Counted from the first letter of the stretch, positions 25,960 to 36,396 are shown. The stretch is DNA of 64,000 nucleotides from Polyangiaceae bacterium (GCA_041389725.1 JAWKRG010000014.1:1-64000); one strand, 5' to 3'. Program-made: numbers and translations. The notes: generated by a model from the sequence alone, not told the origin.

Positions 25960-26289
25960 ATGCGATGTGCCCTGGTCTGTTGTCTCGTGCTGATGGGCCC
26001 TCCGGCCTGCGGCTCTGGGGAACGACCGGCGCCCATGGGCGAGTACGAAGCGGACGCGACTGGGAAAGCCGCAGATGCCGCGGCCAGCGGGGACGCCCTC
26101 GACGCCGCGAGCCCCCCGAACACCCCGCAACAAGATGCATCCGACGCAGCAGCCTGTGTGGAAGGCAGCGAGCGCAGCTGCAAAGTGCCGCTCCCCTCCC
26201 ACGGTCCGGTCGAAAATTGTTTTGTGGGAGTGGAGGTCTGTACGAACGGACACTGGGGACCGTGTGGCCCGGGGCCGCAATCGGAATAG
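25960..26289 (+). CDS. small Cys-containing lipoprotein
   Basis: Small lipoprotein of 109 aa. The signal peptide (RCALVCCLVLMGPPACGSG) ends in a lipobox-like PPAC. An acidic Ala/Asp-rich spacer follows, then a C-terminal module with four or more cysteines (CVEGSERSCKVPL ... NCFVGVEVCTNGHWGPC). This module resembles the short C-x-G-x-W-x2-C ends seen on other myxobacterial surface proteins. The start at 25960 is set by the signal peptide. It lies 84 bp after the choice-of-anchor-L gene and just before the second copy of the 63-bp repeat. Confidence 0.68.
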   Translation: MRCALVCCLVLMGPPACGSGERPAPMGEYEADATGKAADAAASGDALDAASPPNTPQQDASDAAACVEGSERSCKVPLPSHGPVENCFVGVEVCTNGHWGPCGPGPQSE

Positions 26290-26301
26290 GCCAGAGCACG
26301 T

Positions 26302-26364
26302 GCGCGCGGCTACGACGCGCGGTGCGGGAGGCGACGCGACGCGATGCCGAGGGGCGAGACCCAA
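26302..26364. repeat. 63-bp direct repeat, copy 2
   Basis: Matches 22597-22659 at 61 of 63 positions, same orientation, between the small lipoprotein gene and the HAD phosphatase gene. The bases just outside both ends differ between copies, so the repeat boundaries are sharp. Confidence 0.85.
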
Positions 26365-26422
26365 CCCAAATCAGATGAAGGGCTGCGTCGCGCCGAGCTC
26401 GCTCACGAGCGCAGACACCGCG

Positions 26423-27199
26423 TCAGCCCAGAATGCACGCCGCGGGGAGTTGCGCCAGGGCGTCGCGCAGCGCGGCTTTGGGCTGCACACCCACGCCCAG
26501 GCGCGCGACCTTCATCATTTCCACGTCGAAGGCGCTGTCGCCGAAGGCCGCGAGCCACGGAGAAGCGCCGGCCAGCTCGCGTCCGGCGCGCGCCTTGTCG
26601 GCGGCGTAGGGCACTTGTCCGTCCATGCGCGCTTCGATCACGCCCTGTTCGTCGATCGCGGCCCGCGCTCCCACGATGTCTTCGGGGGCGAAACCCAGCG
26701 GCGCCGCGGCGACTTCCAGCACGATGCGGGGCGACGCACTGATGATCGCGCAGCGACAGCCGCGCCCGCGCGCCCAGCCGATCACTTCCATCACTTGGCG
26801 CTGATAGCGCTCGCGAAGCAAGCCTCGCGACGGCGTGCTCGTCGCGAATACGCCGCTGACGAACTGCGCGAGCTCTCCCGGAGTACGACCCGCGTAGCAC
26901 CAGGTCATCACTTCGCACACTTCGCGCTCGTCGAAGCGACCGTCGCGATAGGCCTCGAAGATCGAAAAGCACAACTCGACCACGCCGCTGGTGGCAGGCA
27001 GCCCCGCGCGCATCGCCGCGGCTTGCAGCGCCGGTTCGATGCGATTGTCCAAGTAGCCCGCTTCCAACGCTGCCACGAAGGTGTCTTCCCCCGCGTCGCC
27101 GCTCCACAAGGTGCCGTCGGCGTCGAAGGTCAGCAGGCCCGGTGGCCCCAGGGCTTCGAGGCGTGCGATCAGCCCCGCGGCGTCCAGCTCCTCGACCAT
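26423..27199 (-). CDS. HAD-family phosphatase (SerB-like)
   Basis: Cytoplasmic HAD phosphatase of 258 aa. The nucleophile motif is TFDADGTLWSGD (about 22-33, Asp nucleophile and Asp general acid); motif II is IISASPRIV; motif III and the acidic motif are KARAGRELAG and AFGDSAFDVEMM. The helical cap of about 90 residues is typical of the HAD-IB/SerB group. The ATG at 27197-27199 overlaps by one base the TGA of the upstream nucleotidyltransferase gene, so the two are coupled. Together they suggest making or recycling a phosphorylated small molecule, such as a phosphocholine- or phosphonate-type headgroup. Substrate unknown. Confidence 0.88.
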   Translation of the reverse strand: MVEELDAAGLIARLEALGPPGLLTFDADGTLWSGDAGEDTFVAALEAGYLDNRIEPALQAAAMRAGLPATSGVVELCFSIFEAYRDGRFDEREVCEVMTWCYAGRTPGELAQFVSGVFATSTPSRGLLRERYQRQVMEVIGWARGRGCRCAIISASPRIVLEVAAAPLGFAPEDIVGARAAIDEQGVIEARMDGQVPYAADKARAGRELAGASPWLAAFGDSAFDVEMMKVARLGVGVQPKAALRDALAQLPAACILG

Positions 27200-27960
27200 C
27201 AGCGGCTTTCCCACCACTGCTTGGCGTGGGCGAGATCTTCCAGGGTGTCGATCTCCATGTAGGCGCCCGGCGTGTCGGCGCGGTGCATCTCGGTGCCCGC
27301 TTCCAGCATGTGCTGCAGCAGATCGATCAGGTAGGCCTTGCGGAAAGTGCGGCCCTCGCGCCAAACGCCCTCGGGGGGCCGTGCGGCGACGGCGTCGAAG
27401 GCGCTGATCAAGTCGCGAGCGCCACCCGGTGTGAGCTTCATCACGCCGATGAATTCACCCTGCGCGCCCTCGCTGGGAATGTTGCGGGACAGTTCGACGA
27501 CGCGGCTGCCCTCGGCGCGAAGCTTCTCGGCGTCGGTTTCCGGATGCTGCGAGCGCTCGGTGTAGCGGCGACGCCAATGGGTATCGCAACCGAGCACGAT
27601 GTCCTGGGGACTGTCAGCCAAGGCGCGCACGATCGCGCCGTCGTAGACGATGTCGGCGTAGGTGGAGATGAACCCGTCGCCGAGGTGCTCACGGGCGCAG
27701 AGCAGACTGTGCAGGATGTTGTTGTTCTCCCAGTCGGCGTTGCGCACGTAGGTGAAATCCGGATAGCGCTCGCGTACGACCTCTTCGGCGTAGCCGGAGA
27801 TGAAGATCACGTCGCGCTTGCTGAAGCCAGCGTCGGCAAGGGCCTCCAGGATCCACTCGAGCATGGGTCGTCCCATGACCGGGACGAGAGTCTTGGGAAT
27901 GGACTCGGTTTCCGGGCCTAGTCGGCTTCCGCGGCCGGCACCGATGATCACGGGACGCAT
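27199..27960 (-). CDS. sugar-/choline-phosphate nucleotidyltransferase (LicC-like)
   Basis: NTP-transferase of 253 aa. The nucleotide-binding signature is IIGAGRGSRLGPETESIPK (about 5-23), with the catalytic Lys at its end. ENNNILHSLLCAREHL and FISTYADIVYDGAIV match the second half of LicC-like phosphocholine cytidylyltransferases; the C-terminus YMEIDTLEDLAHAK is typical of this family. It transfers NMP to a phosphorylated alcohol, giving CDP- or NDP-linked headgroups for surface glycans or lipids. It is the first gene of a two-gene operon with the HAD phosphatase. Divergent from the M20 peptidase with a 154-bp gap. Confidence 0.88.
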   Translation of the reverse strand: MRPVIIGAGRGSRLGPETESIPKTLVPVMGRPMLEWILEALADAGFSKRDVIFISGYAEEVVRERYPDFTYVRNADWENNNILHSLLCAREHLGDGFISTYADIVYDGAIVRALADSPQDIVLGCDTHWRRRYTERSQHPETDAEKLRAEGSRVVELSRNIPSEGAQGEFIGVMKLTPGGARDLISAFDAVAARPPEGVWREGRTFRKAYLIDLLQHMLEAGTEMHRADTPGAYMEIDTLEDLAHAKQWWESR

Positions 27961-28114
27961 GGCTGCGCAGCATAGTCGCCGCGTCGCAGCTCATCACGTC
28001 CGCTTGTTCCGCCTCGGCATTCGGACCAGTGGCGGGTGTGGCCTTTGTCGGGCAAACCCTGAACACTATTCGGTTTTGTTTGACCCCCCGGCGACTTCGC
28101 GCTTGTTTGCTGCT

Positions 28115-29401
28115 GTGCTCACCTTGAACGACGACCGCTTTCTCGGCTTGCTCACCCAGTTCATCGGCATGACGCCGAAGTTGCAGAATTCCCCTGACGC
28201 AGGGCTCATCCCCGAGGAGCGCTTGCCTGCGGAGTTGGTGCTGAAAACCCTCGAGCCCCACATTCGCTCGGGGTTCATCGAAGTCGAGAGCCTGGCGGCC
28301 CCGGGGCACGAGACGCGGCCGAGCCTGGTGCTGACGGTGAAGGGAACCGAGGGCGGGCACATCGGTTTCGTCGGTGCGCACTTCGACGTGGTGCCCGCGG
28401 ATCGCGAGAAGGAAGGCTGGGAACGCGATCCCTTCGCGCTGTGGGTGGGCGAGGACGGTACGCTCTACGGGCGAGGCGTCACCGATTGCCTTGGCCACGT
28501 GGCGGTGACCACGGATCTGCTGGTGCAGATGGCGGAGAGTGGGATCCGCCCCAAGAAGACGCTCAAGGTCGTCTTCATCGCCAACGAAGAGGAAGCGCCG
28601 CTGCCCGAAATCGGACTCGACTACGTGGTGGAGCAGGGCAAGCTCGACGACCTCAAGGACGGCACCATCTATTGGCTGGATAGTGCGGATTTCGGGCCCA
28701 CCGTCGGCACCGGCGGCGTAGCCATGTGGGAGCTTCGGGTCAGCGGTGTCACGGGGCACTCGGGCATGACGCACAATTGCGTCAACGCCCTGGAACTCGC
28801 CGGCGCGTCGAGCCAAGCCCTGGTGCACTGGTTCAACGACAAGTTCCCGCCGCACCCCGATGAAGAGCGCTGGGGCTTCGTCACCTCGTCGACCCTCAAG
28901 GCCACGATCATCGACGTGCCCAACAACAAGATCACCAAGGTGCCGGGCAAAGCGGTGGTGCAGGGCGACATCCGACTGACGCCCTTTTACGACATCGAGG
29001 AAGCCATCGGTGGCGCGGTGAAGTTCATCGAGGCGCTGGACGCCCGCATCGACAAGGACGATCCGCCGCGCGGCTTCCCGCGGACGCGCACCGTGGGCGG
29101 AGTGCGGGGGCACGTGGAACTCGTGCGCAAGGGGCGCTTCATGGAGGGCATCGCCTGTCAGCTCGACTCACCGGGGCTCGAGCTACTCACCCGCGCCATC
29201 ACCGACGCGCGCGGAGAGGCCGCCAAGCCCTACAGCATGACCGGCTCGCTGCCCTTGGTGCGCGATCTGCAGCGCAAGGGTTTCGACGTGCAGATCACCG
29301 GCTTCGGCCGCAGCACCTACTATCACGCGCCCAACGAGCAAGCGAAGCTCGAGCACTTCCGCCAAGGCTTCGACATCCTGCGCCGCCTTCTCGAGATCTG
29401 A
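28115..29401 (+). CDS. M20-family metallopeptidase
   Basis: Zinc-dependent amidohydrolase of the M20/ArgE/DapE group, about 428 aa, cytoplasmic. Metal-site motifs are visible: VGAHFDVVP (His and Asp), GRGVTDCLGH (bridging Asp), FIANEEEAP (Glu pair) and the C-terminal STYYHAPNE. The dimerisation domain begins near VAMWELRVSGVTGHSG. Likely substrates are N-acyl amino acids or dipeptides. The start is uncertain: a GTG at 28115 or a TTG at 28124 fits the family N-terminus, while longer readings reach back into the divergent nucleotidyltransferase gene. Homology supports function clearly; only the first residues are in doubt. Confidence 0.85.
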   Translation: MLTLNDDRFLGLLTQFIGMTPKLQNSPDAGLIPEERLPAELVLKTLEPHIRSGFIEVESLAAPGHETRPSLVLTVKGTEGGHIGFVGAHFDVVPADREKEGWERDPFALWVGEDGTLYGRGVTDCLGHVAVTTDLLVQMAESGIRPKKTLKVVFIANEEEAPLPEIGLDYVVEQGKLDDLKDGTIYWLDSADFGPTVGTGGVAMWELRVSGVTGHSGMTHNCVNALELAGASSQALVHWFNDKFPPHPDEERWGFVTSSTLKATIIDVPNNKITKVPGKAVVQGDIRLTPFYDIEEAIGGAVKFIEALDARIDKDDPPRGFPRTRTVGGVRGHVELVRKGRFMEGIACQLDSPGLELLTRAITDARGEAAKPYSMTGSLPLVRDLQRKGFDVQITGFGRSTYYHAPNEQAKLEHFRQGFDILRRLLEI

Positions 29402-29504
29402 TTCGTCCGCGGACTGATTGCGTCTTCCGGTTTGAACCCAGCACAACCGCCAAGACGCCAAGAGCGCGGAGGTTCGCCAAGAGTCTTCTTGGGCGCACAG
29501 ACTC

Positions 29505-29603
29505 CAAGTCGGAAGAATGCTCGCCACGGTGATCATTTGACGGACATGTTCGGGTATGTCGCCGAAATGATCACGAAGCTGAGCAAATCGTGGCGATAGG
29601 TCG
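29505..29603. repeat. 99-bp dispersed hairpin element, copy 1
   Basis: Aligns without gaps to 53530-53628 at about 78 of 99 positions. It contains GTGATCATTT paired with AAATGATCAC (perfect 10-bp arms), enclosing GACAT/ATGTC with an 8-nt loop. It lies in the 281-bp gap between the M20 gene and the DUF2231-like gene. The minus strand also reads as a short peptide with REHFGD-like spacing, conserved between copies. It may be a transposon-end relic or a structured intergenic repeat. Confidence 0.7.
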
Positions 29604-29682
29604 TGAAGCGGGACTCCAACTTTCGTCGGATGGTGCGGAGGCGGGTACGGCTCCAGACTCCTAGGGAAGTCAGGAGCAACCC

Positions 29683-30213
29683 ATGGATCTGCTGCACCCG
29701 AAGATCGTCCACTTTCCGATCGCGCTCGCCGTTCTCATTCCCGTCCTGGCGGCGGTGGTGTGGGCGGCGTGGCGACGAGAGCTCTTGCCGCGTCGCGCTT
29801 GGTGGTTGGTCGTGGGCGCGCAGTTGTTCCTGGTGGCAAGCGGCTTCATTGCCATGCGCAGTGGCGAGTCCGACGAAGAGCGCGCGGAGCGTGTAGTGCC
29901 CGAGAGCGCGATCGAGGTTCACGAGGAGGCAGCGAAGGTCTTCATGGCAGGCGCCTTCGTCGTACTGCTCTTGGCAGGCGGCACGCTGCTGCTCAAGAAA
30001 GAGCGGGCGGCCCAAACTGTGGCGGCGGTCAGCGCCCTGGGCATGCTCGGCGTGTTGGGGCTTGGCTATCGGGTCGGGCAAGCCGGCGGAGCACTGGTGT
30101 ACGAGCACGGTGCGGCGAGCGCCGTCAGCAAGGCCGGCAGCGCTGCGATGCCCGCCGCCGAAGCAGGCGAGGGGCGGGGCGGCAAACACGACGACGATGA
30201 CGACGACGACTGA
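29683..30213 (+). CDS. DUF2231-like membrane protein with poly-Asp tail
   Basis: Integral membrane protein of 176 aa. The start MDLLHPKIVHFPIALAVLIP matches DUF2231 proteins, where histidines at the membrane edge may bind haem or metal. About four hydrophobic helices are seen (ALAVLIPVLAAVVWAAW, WWLVVGAQLFLVASGFIAM, FMAGAFVVLLLAGGTLLL, TVAAVSALGMLGVLGLGY). The C-terminus is a soluble, Ala/Gly-rich tail ending GGKHDDDDDDD, an acidic stretch that could bind metal ions. A GGGAAG-like ribosome site precedes the ATG. It may be a membrane redox or metal protein; the exact role is unknown. Confidence 0.78.
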   Translation: MDLLHPKIVHFPIALAVLIPVLAAVVWAAWRRELLPRRAWWLVVGAQLFLVASGFIAMRSGESDEERAERVVPESAIEVHEEAAKVFMAGAFVVLLLAGGTLLLKKERAAQTVAAVSALGMLGVLGLGYRVGQAGGALVYEHGAASAVSKAGSAAMPAAEAGEGRGGKHDDDDDDD

Positions 30214-30251
30214 AGGGCGGCCCTCGCGTCGCGTGCTAGGCTGATGGCACG

Positions 30252-30398
30252 ATGGTTTGCATCGGTTGTGCCGTCAGCGCGTCCTTGGCCACGGTGATGT
30301 GGCTGAGCGGCAAGGTGATAACCTGGATCGCAAACCTGAAGCGCTCTCGCGCGATGGCCGCGGTCGAGCGCGAACTCGCTGCGGGCAGCGTTCGCTAG
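30252..30398 (+). CDS. possible 48-aa membrane peptide
   Basis: Small reading frame (48 aa) starting MVCIGCAVSASLATVMWLSG, with one hydrophobic helix followed by a basic, helical tail (LKRSRAMAAVERELAAG). It has a CxxC near the N-terminus. No clear ribosome-binding site precedes the ATG, and it lies in a gap between convergent genes. It is listed because it is an uninterrupted, membrane-peptide-like frame; it may be chance. Confidence 0.3.
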   Translation: MVCIGCAVSASLATVMWLSGKVITWIANLKRSRAMAAVERELAAGSVR

Positions 30399-30492
30399 CG
30401 CCGAGCCTTCTCCGGGCACGCCTTCGCGAACTTGCCGCGATCGAGCGCGAAGGCCCTGCGGGCGATCTGCGTCGCAGCCGAACGCGCTCAGG

Positions 30493-32451
<1,959 letters not shown>

Positions 32452-32559
32452 GACTCGCTCCTCGTCGGTCGCGTGCTCGACCGCCCTCTGCTCGTGATGG
32501 ATTTGCTGCCCCCCCTCGTCGGCGGCTGCCGCGCTCCCGCGCGGCTGCGCGCCGCCGTT

Positions 32560-32594
32560 CCCCCCCAAGCCTTCGCTTCGCTCCGGCGGGGGGG
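32560..32594. terminator. C-run/G-run hairpin in acs leader region
   Basis: A run of seven C at 32560-32566 can pair with seven G at 32588-32594, with CCTTCGCTTCGCTCCGG-like sequence between. It lies in the 288-bp gap upstream of acs and downstream of the PEGA-protein gene, both on the minus strand. It could terminate the PEGA transcript or structure the acs leader. No T-run follows, so the assignment is tentative. Confidence 0.35.
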
Positions 32595-32739
32595 AGACGC
32601 CAGGGGATGCATTTCACCTAACACGCCGCTGCGGGAAGGAACAGCGCGTCATCGACGGCGGGCATGTTGAACTAGGCGGATTCACAGGAAGTTCGGAAGG
32701 ACGGAAGTTCGAGCGTGTGAACCGCGATGGCGCGGGGCG

Positions 32740-34302
32740 TTAGAACGCGCTGGCGTTTTGTGCGGGTGCACGTGCGCTGTCGGGCGTCCATTCGCTCCAG
32801 CCGACGCGCAGGCCCAGGCCACCCATGAGCAGGCCGCCCGTATCCGCGAAGGGCTCCCAACTGGTTCCGCCCGAGAAGGACCCCACGGTGTTGCTCGCGC
32901 CGTCGAGCAGCACGAGCAGATCCAGCTCGAGCAAGACGTGACCCCAGTTGTACTGCGCCCCCACCTCGAGCATGAAGTAGGGATCCCAACCCTTTGCCTC
33001 CCCCGCAGGCAGCGCGAGATTGGCGTTGGGGTCGTCGGCCTTTGGCTTGCCGAGTTCGAGCTGGTGGCGCACGGCACCGGCTCCCAGAGTGGAGGTGAAG
33101 CGCAGCTTTTCGCCGCCGCTCATGATGCGAAGGTTCGGACCCAACCGAAATGAGTCGAGCTGGAGATCGCGCTCGAAGGGGTTGTTGCCACCGCAGGCGC
33201 GGTCCGGTGCGCCCTCTTCGACTTGCAGGTCACATGCGCCTTTGATGTCGTGGCGCGCGGAATCGAGCATCAGTTCCACGGCAATGGGCGTCCAGACGCG
33301 ATAGCCAGCGCGCACGCCGATCGCTCCGCCACTGGCCGAGGCGTTGTCGATGTCCAGCTTGTCTGGGTCGTTGCGCAGGCCCAGGCCGCTCAGGGTGAGC
33401 AGGCCGTACCAGCCGCGAACATGCGCGGGCTTTTGCGGCGTGCCGGGAGTCGCCGGGGAAGGCGCATCGTCGTCAGGCTCGAGGACGGGTGCCAAGATCT
33501 CCGTCGTCTGGCCCAGGGTGACCACGACACGCTTGTCGAAGGACTTGTGACCCTCGCGGTAGACTTGGACGATGTGCTCCCCCGGTGCGAGGGGGCCGAA
33601 GTAGCTGCCGAAGGCAATGCCCTTTTCATCGATGCCGATGGCGTCGTCGGGGTGCTGGGCCTTGACCGTGATGAAGCCCGCAATCGCCTGCATGGACAGA
33701 TCGACGAGCTGGTCCTTTTGACCCCCCGCAACCCGAACGACCCGCGTCACCTTGGCGTAGCCCGGCGCATCGGCCGTGAAGGTGTGCTCGCCGACGTTCA
33801 AGGTCATCGGCTTGCCAATCTCTGCTTGCGTGAGGGCACGGCCGCCGAGAGTGATGCGCGCCGTCGCCACGTTGCTGCGTACGACGACGCTACCGACCAA
33901 GCCCGAGAGTTCGTCGGCGGCGGCCTCGATGGCGGTGCGATCCTGGGCGCTCAGCTCCGGCCCGTGCTTCTCCAGCGCCAAGCGCAGAGTCGCAGCTGCC
34001 TCGGCGTAGCGAAAGAGGCCCTTCTGACAGAGGGCGATGTTCTTGAGAGAGCTGACGCCGGGTTTCAGGCGGTAGGCCGCCTCGAACTCGGCGAGCGCGC
34101 CGGCGTAGTTCTTGTCGGTGTAGAGCTTCACGCCGGAATCGAAGTGGCGCTTTGCGCGCTCGGCATCGCCCTCGGCCGCTCTGGCAGTGGTCGTGGTCGT
34201 CACCACGACGGCTGCACTGCCCAGCGCGGACAGCGTGACGAACAAAGCGAAGAAGCGGGGACCGAGCACGTGCAAAAACCGGGATGCTTTATAGCAACCC
34301 AA
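32740..34302 (-). CDS. TPR/PEGA-domain outer-membrane protein
   Basis: Exported protein of 520 aa. The signal peptide runs to ARAAEG (near residue 43). A TPR region follows (DSGVKLYTDKNYAGALAEFEAAYRLKP). The PEGA-type beta domain, seen in myxobacteria as a link after TPRs, begins near GSVVVRSNVATARITL and continues to IVQVYREGHKSFDKRVVV. The C-terminal 230 residues look like an outer-membrane beta-barrel (GWYGLLTLSGLGLRND ... GAIGVRAGYRVWTP), ending in the aromatic-rich GLGLRVGWSEW. It probably sits in the outer membrane with its TPR/PEGA part in the periplasm. Separate from the kinase gene by 112 bp on the same strand. Confidence 0.8.
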   Translation of the reverse strand: MGCYKASRFLHVLGPRFFALFVTLSALGSAAVVVTTTTTARAAEGDAERAKRHFDSGVKLYTDKNYAGALAEFEAAYRLKPGVSSLKNIALCQKGLFRYAEAAATLRLALEKHGPELSAQDRTAIEAAADELSGLVGSVVVRSNVATARITLGGRALTQAEIGKPMTLNVGEHTFTADAPGYAKVTRVVRVAGGQKDQLVDLSMQAIAGFITVKAQHPDDAIGIDEKGIAFGSYFGPLAPGEHIVQVYREGHKSFDKRVVVTLGQTTEILAPVLEPDDDAPSPATPGTPQKPAHVRGWYGLLTLSGLGLRNDPDKLDIDNASASGGAIGVRAGYRVWTPIAVELMLDSARHDIKGACDLQVEEGAPDRACGGNNPFERDLQLDSFRLGPNLRIMSGGEKLRFTSTLGAGAVRHQLELGKPKADDPNANLALPAGEAKGWDPYFMLEVGAQYNWGHVLLELDLLVLLDGASNTVGSFSGGTSWEPFADTGGLLMGGLGLRVGWSEWTPDSARAPAQNASAF

Positions 34303-34414
34303 GCCCGCGCTTGACCATCCGCGCGATGGAGAGCCGCCCAGTTCGGTCCGTTCTCGAGACCCGCCCTAGGCTCGACTCGAGCGCTCTTTCCGTGCTGATT
34401 CGCTCAACGTGGTT

Positions 34415-35773
34415 CTAGGGGCCGGAAGTATCGAGCTGAAGCCCGGTGGCCACGCCCGTCGGTCCGGGCTTCGGGGCCGGCTTGCCCGGCGTGGGTCCCG
34501 GAAGCGGGCGCGGAACGGGGCGTGGTTGCGGCGCCGGGGACGCCAGGGGCGCGCTGGTGCTCGGCGCCGCGCTGGCGCTGGGAGGTGTGATCGGGCCGCT
34601 CGGCGAGGTGCTGGTGGAGGCCACGTCGTGGCTCGGTGTGGCAGCGGGACCGCCCCTCGCGCCCACGCTGGCGTCGGCGTCACCGCCGGAGCCGCGCATG
34701 GCGAATACCGTTGCGGCGAAGGCAAAGAGGGCCACGGTGACGACGAGCACTGCGGTGCGCAGCTTCTGCGAGCGTCGCTCGGTGCGTTCGGTGCGCACGG
34801 CGGTGCCTTCTTCGGTCTTTGGGCCGCGAGTGCTGGCTCCGCTGTCGGGCAGGCTGGCGAAGGGATCCCGCACACTGATCTGACTGACCGCGCTGCGGAC
34901 CTGCTCGGGTAGGGCGTTCGCGAGCGCCTCGTAGAACTCCGTCGCCGTTTGGTAGCGTTCGTTCCGATCGCGGCGCAAGGCCTTGGCAATCACCGCGGAC
35001 AGAGTCTCCGGAACGTCGGGGGCCACACTGCGCAGCTCCGGGGCGTCTTTGGTGCAGATGTTGATCAGAATCGCTTCGTAGGCTTCGCCGGTGTGCGGAG
35101 GCTTGCCCGCCAACGCTTCGAACAAGATGGTGCCCAGGCTGAAAAGATCGCTGCGTCCATCGATGTCCTTGAAGGCCTGCGCTTGTTCCGGAGACATGTA
35201 GAAGGCGGTGCCCAGCACCGTGCCTCGCCGCGTCAGCGTGTTGTTGGTCGCGCTCTGCCGCGCGATCTTCGAGATGCCGAAGTCGACGATCTTCACGAAC
35301 ATCGGGTCGTCGTCGCGTCGGCAGAGGTACACGTTGTCGGGCTTGAGGTCGCGATGCACGATGCCCGCCGCGTGAGCACGGGCCAGAGCCCGCAGCACCT
35401 GTGCCGCGATGTGAGCCGCGTCGGCCACAGGAACGCGCCCGTCTCGCTTCAGGCGCGTGCGTAGGTCTTCCCCGGACAGGTGTTCCATCACGAGGTAGGG
35501 CTGGCCCTCGTGATTACCCGAGTCGAAGATCTGCACGATGTGTGCGCTTTCGACAGCGCTGGCGGCTTCGGCCTCGCGGTGAAAGCGTGCGACCGAGTCT
35601 TCGTCACGCGCAGCTTCGCGGTCCAGGAACTTGAGGGCGACGCGCTTGTTGAAGCTGATGTGCGTGGCGGCGTAGACGGCTCCCATGCCGCCACGGCCCA
35701 GTACGCGCTCGACGCGGTACTTGCCCGCAATCGTCTGGCCCAATAGCGCGTCGATGTCCCCAGCGTCGGTCAT
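34415..35773 (-). CDS. Hanks-type Ser/Thr protein kinase with C-terminal TM
   Basis: Membrane-anchored eukaryotic-like Ser/Thr kinase of 452 aa. The kinase domain is complete: glycine loop GRGGMG (26-31), catalytic Lys48 in VALKFL, HRDLKPDN (140-147), DFGIS (164-168) and the activation segment ending YMSPEQAQ. A transmembrane helix at about 340-359 (AVLVVTVALFAFAATVFAM) separates it from a Pro/Ser/Ala-rich extracytoplasmic tail. Such tails are usually disordered spacers or sensor connectors. The ATG at 35773 is preferred over a GTG four codons upstream. Targets are unknown; the next gene upstream is rpsT, an unrelated function. Confidence 0.93.
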   Translation of the reverse strand: MTDAGDIDALLGQTIAGKYRVERVLGRGGMGAVYAATHISFNKRVALKFLDREAARDEDSVARFHREAEAASAVESAHIVQIFDSGNHEGQPYLVMEHLSGEDLRTRLKRDGRVPVADAAHIAAQVLRALARAHAAGIVHRDLKPDNVYLCRRDDDPMFVKIVDFGISKIARQSATNNTLTRRGTVLGTAFYMSPEQAQAFKDIDGRSDLFSLGTILFEALAGKPPHTGEAYEAILINICTKDAPELRSVAPDVPETLSAVIAKALRRDRNERYQTATEFYEALANALPEQVRSAVSQISVRDPFASLPDSGASTRGPKTEEGTAVRTERTERRSQKLRTAVLVVTVALFAFAATVFAMRGSGGDADASVGARGGPAATPSHDVASTSTSPSGPITPPSASAAPSTSAPLASPAPQPRPVPRPLPGPTPGKPAPKPGPTGVATGLQLDTSGP

Positions 35774-35847
35774 GTGGCTCGCCACGCGCCGGGTGATGCA
35801 ACCCGAAGCGCGGGCATCCTAGCACGCAGCCCGGGGCCCGGCCGAAA

Positions 35848-36111
35848 TCAGCCGAGTTTGGCGAGGGCAGTCTTGATGCGGGAAGTGGTGCGAGAGCCGG
35901 TGTTCTTCGGCAACACGCCCTTCGAAACCGCCCGGGACAGCGCCTTCTCCGCGCTCGACACCAGCGGGATTGCCGCGGCCTTGTCGCCCTGCTCGATGGC
36001 GGTGCGCGCCTTCTTGACGGCGGTGCGAAGCGAGCTGCGAATTGCGCGATTGCGCTCGGCGCGAACCAAGCGCTGACGGTTACGTTTTTCGGCGGAAGCG
36101 TGATTGGCCAT
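35848..36111 (-). CDS. rpsT: 30S ribosomal protein S20
   Basis: 87-aa basic protein matching bacterial S20, which binds 16S rRNA helices 9 and 44. Hallmarks are the ANHASAEKRNRQ N-terminus, RNRAIRSSLRTAVKKA and the C-terminal GVLPKNTGSRTTSRI. The length is exactly typical. The gene is preceded 18 nt upstream by a 54-codon basic frame on the same strand, suggesting one transcript. S20 often autoregulates translation in enterobacteria; no such site can be recognised here. Confidence 0.97.
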   Translation of the reverse strand: MANHASAEKRNRQRLVRAERNRAIRSSLRTAVKKARTAIEQGDKAAAIPLVSSAEKALSRAVSKGVLPKNTGSRTTSRIKTALAKLG

Positions 36112-36129
36112 CAGTTTGTCCTCATTGCC

Positions 36130-36294
36130 TCAGGAGGCGGATTTCTTCGCGTCCGCGGCCTTGGCGTCATAGCCCGAGGGGTGCACCGGGAACGCAGGCG
36201 TGCCCAGCTTGGTGCGCTCACGGCGCTTGGCGCGGCCGATCTTGTTGCTCTTGAGCTCCCGGCGGCGCTCGCTCTGTCGAGTGGACGAAACCAT
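36130..36294 (-). CDS. small basic protein upstream of rpsT
   Basis: 54-aa reading frame starting MVSSTRQSERRRELKSNKIG. It is very basic in the N-terminal half (RAKRRERTKLG) and ends PSGYDAKAADAKKSAS, a composition like ribosomal or RNA-binding proteins. The stop lies 18 nt before the rpsT ATG, and an in-frame ATG with no competing gene supports it. The ribosome-binding site is weak. It could be a lineage-specific ribosome-associated protein, an rpsT leader peptide or a chance frame. I recognise no family. Confidence 0.55.
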   Translation of the reverse strand: MVSSTRQSERRRELKSNKIGRAKRRERTKLGTPAFPVHPSGYDAKAADAKKSAS

Positions 36295-36396
36295 GGTCGA
36301 AATCCTCGGTACGAAGTCCCAGGGTCCAGGGGACCCGGAAAGGGGCCGGGACTATGAAAGACGCGGCCCCCTCTGTCAACGCGCTTTTTTGGGCGG

